Of a stretch of DNA of 9,561 bases, positions 6,064 to 9,561 are shown one piece after another. Below the pieces are notes generated by a model. That model saw only the letters and a list, made by a program, of their open reading frames with translations. It ran no database searches and had not been told where the DNA came from. Where the stretch lies: contig CAKQPF010000092.1 of assembly GCA_934256705.1 (NCBI GenBank), positions 1 through 9,561 of the forward strand, given 5' to 3'. How positions within the stretch are numbered: position 1 is the first letter of the stretch; every line of letters begins with the position of its first letter. This DNA is from an uncultured Prevotella sp. Lineage in GTDB: Bacteria; Bacteroidota; Bacteroidia; Bacteroidales; Bacteroidaceae. The translations under genes were made by a program, and so were the position numbers.

Positions 6064-9000
6064 ATGGATTATAACATACTATCAGAAAACGACACCAGTA
6101 CCGTTGTGGCTCATTATGAGCGTCCTGCTACGGTGGAGGAAGAAGGCTATCAGACCGAAGCCGACTTGGAGCGTTCACTCATCGAACAACTCCACCGGCA
6201 AGGTTATGAATATGCACAGATACACAATGAGGAAGACCTCATTGCCAATCTGCGCGTGAAACTGGAGGAACTGAACAACTACCACTTCACCGATAATGAA
6301 TGGAGCCGTTTCTTCAAAACAGAGATAGCAGCCGAAGGGAAAGGAATTATTGATAAAACAAGGACTATCCAAACCGACTTCGTAAAGACCTTGAAGTGTG
6401 ACAACGGAGAGGAAAGAAACATCTATCTGATCAAAAAGGATAATATTCATGCCAACCGTACACAGGTGATCAACCAGTATGAGGTGTGGAACGGCAAACA
6501 CCCCAACCGATACGATGTCAGCATCCTCGTGAATGGTTTGCCATTGGTGCACATCGAGTTGAAGAAGCGAGGTGTGAGCATCAAGGAGGCTTTCAATCAG
6601 ATAAACCGCTACGGTAGAGAGTCGTTCTGGGCTGGTAACGGACTGTTTGAGTATGTTCAGATATTTGTGGTGAGCAACGGCACACAGGCCAAATACTACA
6701 GCAACACGACGCGTGACAGCCATATCAATGAGATAAAGAAAGGCGGCAACAAGAATAAGCCAAAGACAAGCAACTCGTTTGAGTTCACCAGTTATTGGGC
6801 AGATGCCAGCAATCAGGTGCTCAACGACTTGGTTGACTTTACCGCCACATTCTTCTCGCGCCACACCTTGCTCAATATTCTCACTCGCTTCTGTGTACTG
6901 ACCGAGCAGGACTTGCTGCTTGTGATGCGTCCTTACCAGATAGCTGCAACCGAAGCCCTTCTGAATCAGATAGAGCGTGCCCACAACATGAAGAGGCAAG
7001 GCACGATAGACGCTTGCGGATATGTATGGCACACCACTGGTTCAGGCAAGACCTTGACCTCTTTCAAGGCTGCACAGCTCGCAACCAAGTACGATTTCGT
7101 TGACAAGGTGGTGTTCGTGGTTGACCGCAAAGACCTTGACTATCAGACCATGAAGGAGTATGACCGTTTCCAAAAAGGAGCAGCCAACGGCAACACTTCA
7201 ACAAAGATTCTGGAAAAGCAACTGAAGGATTCCAAGTGCAAGATAGTCATTACCACCATCCAGAAGCTCACATCGCTGATCAAGCGGTACCCTACTCATG
7301 AGATATTCGCCAAGAACGTGGTAATGGTATTCGATGAATGCCATCGTTCACAGTTTGGCGACATGCACGCTGCCATCGTCAAGAAGTTCAAGAAGTATTA
7401 TATCTTTGGCTTTACAGGTACTCCTATCTTCGCCGAGAATGTGTCGGGTAGCCGAGGCAACCTCCGGACAACGGACGATGTCTTTGGCCGTAGGCTACAC
7501 ACCTATACCATTGTGGATGCTATCCGTGACCACAACGTGCTTCCATTCAGTGTGACCTATGTCAGCACCATGAAGAGCAAAAAGAGCATTGAAAACACTC
7601 AGGTGTGGGATATAGAACGTGAGAAGGCTCTGATGTCTGCCCAGCGCATCAGCAATGTGACTGCTTACATTCTGGAGCATTATGCGCAACAGACGAAACA
7701 GGCAAGCTCTTACATTTTCAAGCAGTTGAAAGATGTGACCGACGTGGTGAAGCATTATGGCGAAAAGGACTATGAGGAAGTAAGACGGAAAGCTCGACTC
7801 AGTGGCTTCAACTCCATGCTTGCGGTTCAGAGTATCGAAGCAGCAAAGCTCTATTACAATGAGTTCCAGAAGCAAATGGCAGAATTACCAGAGAACAAGC
7901 AACTGAAAATAGCCACAATCTTCTCTTATGGAGCAAACGAAGCGGTAGGAGAAGATATTGAGGACGAAGACTCTGACAGCACAGAAGGCATGGATGAAAG
8001 CAGCCGTGACTTCCTGGGACGTGCTATCGTGGACTATAATAAGATGTTCACGACCAACTACGACACATCGGCCGACAAGTTCCCAAACTATTATAAAGAT
8101 GTATCACTCCGCATGAAAAATCGCGAGATTGACATCCTTATCGTTGTGAATATGTTCCTGACTGGTTTCGATGCCACAACACTCAATACACTCTGGGTGG
8201 ACAAGAATCTGCGATACCATGGCTTGATACAGTCATTCAGTCGTACGAACCGCATTCTGAACTCTGTTAAGAATGCCGGCAACATAGTGTGCTTCCGTAA
8301 CCTCGAAGATCAGACCAACAAGGCTTTGTCGCTCTTTGGCGATGCAGATGCAAGGGGAACTGTCATACTCCGTCCTTTTGAGGATTACTTCAATGGCTAT
8401 ACAGATGAAAAGGGTAAGCACGTTAAGGGCTATGTGGAGTATGTCGAAGAGTTGAAGGCTCTGGTTCCTCCAGGCACTATCCCAGTGGGAGAGCATAAGG
8501 AGCGCGAATTCATAAAGTTGTTTGGCACAATTCTTCGCTTTATCAACCTTTTGAGTTGCTTTGACCAGTTTGCAGAACTCAATCCACTTTCTGCAAGGGA
8601 AATCCAAGACTATACAAGTGTTTACATTGACTTGTACGACTATTATCGCTCTCACAATGATGGCGATAAGACTAATGTAAACGATGATATAGAGTTTGAA
8701 ATGGAACTCGTAAAGCAAGTGGAGGTCAATATTGATTATATCCTCTATCTGGTAAAGCAGTATCATGACAGTCATTGTCAGGATAACGAAATTCACATAC
8801 GCATTATCAAGTCCATCGAGTCGAGTGCCGATTTGCGAGACAAGAAGGAACTCATAGAACGCTTCATAGAAAGCATGACTGCCACAGGTGATGTATATGA
8901 AGAATGGCAGAAATACCTCAACGAACAGAAAAAAGCTGAGTTTGCCGAACTCGTAAAGGAAGAAAGTCTTAAGAATGATAAGGCTACAGAGTTTATCGAG

Positions 9001-9180
9001 ATGGCATTCACTCGTGGCTACGTTCCTGAAGGTGGTCTGGAGCTTAACAACATAATGCCTCCAATAAACCCATTCGATCCAAATGCGAACCGCCAAGGTA
9101 AGGTAGAGCATGTGCTTGACAGACTAAAGTCATTCTTTACAAAATACTTTGGATTTGCCAACGGCAAATTTAACGATTGA
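6064..9180 (+). CDS. hsdR: Type I restriction endonuclease subunit HsdR (motor and nuclease)
   Basis: Restriction subunit that joins the HsdM-HsdS core, pulls DNA using ATP and cuts far from the recognition site when that site is unmethylated. It has 1038 aa, the length of EcoR124I HsdR. The N-terminal PD-(D/E)XK nuclease has D151 (RYDVSIL), E165 and K167 (IELKK), followed by the QxxxY motif Q179-Y183 (QINRY). The superfamily 2 helicase motor has RPYQIAATEAL (289-299), Walker A TTGSGKT (324-330), DECH (424-427), TGTP (451-454), motif V around GFD (701-703) and motif VI QSFSRTNR (723-730). The remaining C-terminal part (about 770-1038) is helical and charged, as expected for the region that binds the core enzyme. 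All key residues are present, so the enzyme should be active. It starts 6 nt after hsdS and ends just before a terminator, so it is the last gene of the operon. No separate hsdR promoter is seen. Confidence 0.97.
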   Translation: MDYNILSENDTSTVVAHYERPATVEEEGYQTEADLERSLIEQLHRQGYEYAQIHNEEDLIANLRVKLEELNNYHFTDNEWSRFFKTEIAAEGKGIIDKTRTIQTDFVKTLKCDNGEERNIYLIKKDNIHANRTQVINQYEVWNGKHPNRYDVSILVNGLPLVHIELKKRGVSIKEAFNQINRYGRESFWAGNGLFEYVQIFVVSNGTQAKYYSNTTRDSHINEIKKGGNKNKPKTSNSFEFTSYWADASNQVLNDLVDFTATFFSRHTLLNILTRFCVLTEQDLLLVMRPYQIAATEALLNQIERAHNMKRQGTIDACGYVWHTTGSGKTLTSFKAAQLATKYDFVDKVVFVVDRKDLDYQTMKEYDRFQKGAANGNTSTKILEKQLKDSKCKIVITTIQKLTSLIKRYPTHEIFAKNVVMVFDECHRSQFGDMHAAIVKKFKKYYIFGFTGTPIFAENVSGSRGNLRTTDDVFGRRLHTYTIVDAIRDHNVLPFSVTYVSTMKSKKSIENTQVWDIEREKALMSAQRISNVTAYILEHYAQQTKQASSYIFKQLKDVTDVVKHYGEKDYEEVRRKARLSGFNSMLAVQSIEAAKLYYNEFQKQMAELPENKQLKIATIFSYGANEAVGEDIEDEDSDSTEGMDESSRDFLGRAIVDYNKMFTTNYDTSADKFPNYYKDVSLRMKNREIDILIVVNMFLTGFDATTLNTLWVDKNLRYHGLIQSFSRTNRILNSVKNAGNIVCFRNLEDQTNKALSLFGDADARGTVILRPFEDYFNGYTDEKGKHVKGYVEYVEELKALVPPGTIPVGEHKEREFIKLFGTILRFINLLSCFDQFAELNPLSAREIQDYTSVYIDLYDYYRSHNDGDKTNVNDDIEFEMELVKQVEVNIDYILYLVKQYHDSHCQDNEIHIRIIKSIESSADLRDKKELIERFIESMTATGDVYEEWQKYLNEQKKAEFAELVKEESLKNDKATEFIEMAFTRGYVPEGGLELNNIMPPINPFDPNANRQGKVEHVLDRLKSFFTKYFGFANGKFND

Positions 9181-9186
9181 CAAATA

Positions 9187-9229
9187 AGCCCCGACAAACA
9201 GAAGAAACTGTATTGTCAGGGCTTTTTTT
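9187..9229 (+). terminator. Intrinsic terminator of the hsd operon
   Basis: AGCCCCGACA (9187-9196) pairs with TGTCAGGGCT (9214-9223) apart from one C/A mismatch. An inner ACAG/CTGT stem extends the hairpin, and a T7 run (9223-9229) follows directly. It starts 7 nt after the hsdR stop codon. This is a standard Rho-independent terminator for the plus strand. Confidence 0.92.
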
Positions 9230-9267
9230 CTGTGGATGCAGTTCATTTGTGGATACCCAGTATAAGC

Positions 9268-9344
9268 ATAGCTATTACAACCTAATACCATAGCTTTTAC
9301 AACCTGATAACTATGCTTTTACAACCTAATATCTATGCTTTTAA
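9268..9344. repeat. 22-bp tandem repeat, about three and a half copies
   Basis: Units begin at 9268, 9290, 9312 and 9334 (the last is partial), with an exact 22-bp period. The shared core is GCTTTTACAACCTAATA, or GCTATTACAACCTAATA in the first unit, and the few bases between cores vary (ACC, ACT, TCT). There are no separate spacers, so it is not a CRISPR array. It lies in non-coding DNA between the hsd terminator and the next promoter. It could be a cluster of binding sites or a simple satellite-like expansion. Confidence 0.8.
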
Positions 9345-9524
9345 ATGAGGGCTTATATACTGTTTGACCATCGTTTAACATCTCTTCACAACTTTTGTAA
9401 CTACTCAGGTAGGTTTGCCGTACTCATATTATGACGAAACGATAGCAGCTTAACGTTCAATTATCACTTCGCATCTGACGCTCGTAAAAGCTGTTGAATA
9501 TCAGGAAAATAAACATTATTTTAC

Positions 9525-9555
9525 TTGCATATTTGGTTTTTTTTTTGTACCTTTG
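9525..9555 (+). promoter_or_regulatory. Promoter of a plus-strand gene beyond the window, with a T10 tract in the spacer
   Basis: TTG (9525-9527, in ACTTGCATAT) and TACCTTTG (9548-9555) are separated by exactly 20 nt, a full Bacteroidetes promoter. The spacer holds ten T residues in a row (9537-9546). The start point should be near 9561 and the controlled gene lies to the right, outside the window. Confidence 0.8.
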
Positions 9556-9561
9556 TAGGTG

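Larger units (their letters stand above)
9230..9561. other. Non-coding region after the hsd operon
   Basis: No gene is evident in these 332 bp. They hold the 22-bp tandem repeat (9268-9344) and the right-edge promoter (9525-9555). Between them there is only a short self-complementary stretch around CTACTCAGGTAG (9401-9412) and a separated pair ATCGTTT (9370-9376)/AAACGAT (9437-9443). All frames are interrupted by frequent stops. Confidence 0.7.

Noticed and set aside
8233..9111. 292-codon minus-strand ORF antisense to hsdR
   Set aside because: It lies wholly within hsdR, which is intact and has all helicase and nuclease motifs.
9268..9344. CRISPR array
   Set aside because: The 22-bp period is continuous, with only about 3 variable bases between cores; there are no spacers of CRISPR length and no cas gene.

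Overview
The window looks like chromosomal DNA of a Bacteroidales bacterium, most likely Prevotella/Segatella. The evidence is a BACON-domain GH5 lipoprotein with an acidic Bacteroidetes-type export signal, a SusC-type TonB-receptor N-terminus, and several promoters of the Bacteroidetes form (TTG, 20-nt spacer, TAnnTTTG). This is inferred from gene content and promoter grammar; no rRNA or marker gene is present.

Left part (about 1-2460, minus strand): remains of a polysaccharide-utilisation locus. Read in the direction of transcription, it has a possible promoter, a 119-codon SusC remnant that keeps only the signal peptide and the carboxypeptidase-regulatory-like domain, an intergenic hairpin, a complete secreted BACON-GH5 endoglucanase-type lipoprotein, a 7-bp tandem repeat and a strong bidirectional terminator. 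No SusD is present.

Middle (2276-3270): an AT-rich region without genes. It carries a 201-bp MITE-like element with 22-bp perfect terminal inverted repeats, whose interior folds back on itself. It also has a minus-strand promoter-like sequence and the plus-strand promoter of the restriction operon.

Right part (3271-9180, plus strand): a complete type I restriction-modification operon, hsdM-hsdS-hsdR, with gaps of only 3 and 6 nt and an intrinsic terminator after hsdR. Subunit sizes (517, 409 and 1038 aa) and the nuclease residues D151/E165/K167 match the EcoR124I (type IC) model. HsdM and HsdS form the methyltransferase, and HsdR adds ATP-driven translocation and cleavage.

The most interesting feature is inside hsdS. 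An in-frame G9 homopolymer sits exactly between the two target-recognition halves, and a change of one base in either direction hits a stop within four codons, leaving a half-HsdS of 212-214 aa. Just upstream are three perfect 12-bp repeats encoding ELEA, the counterpart of the TAEL repeats whose copy number sets the spacer length recognised by EcoR124I/EcoR124II. The two halves also share an identical 17-bp stretch exactly 600 bp apart, so recombination could remove TRD2 in frame. Together these suggest a restriction system whose DNA specificity can be switched by several separate sequence mechanisms.

After the operon (9230-9561) come a 22-bp tandem repeat and, at the very edge, a second promoter almost identical to the hsd promoter but with a T10 tract in its spacer. 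It points to a plus-strand gene beyond the window.
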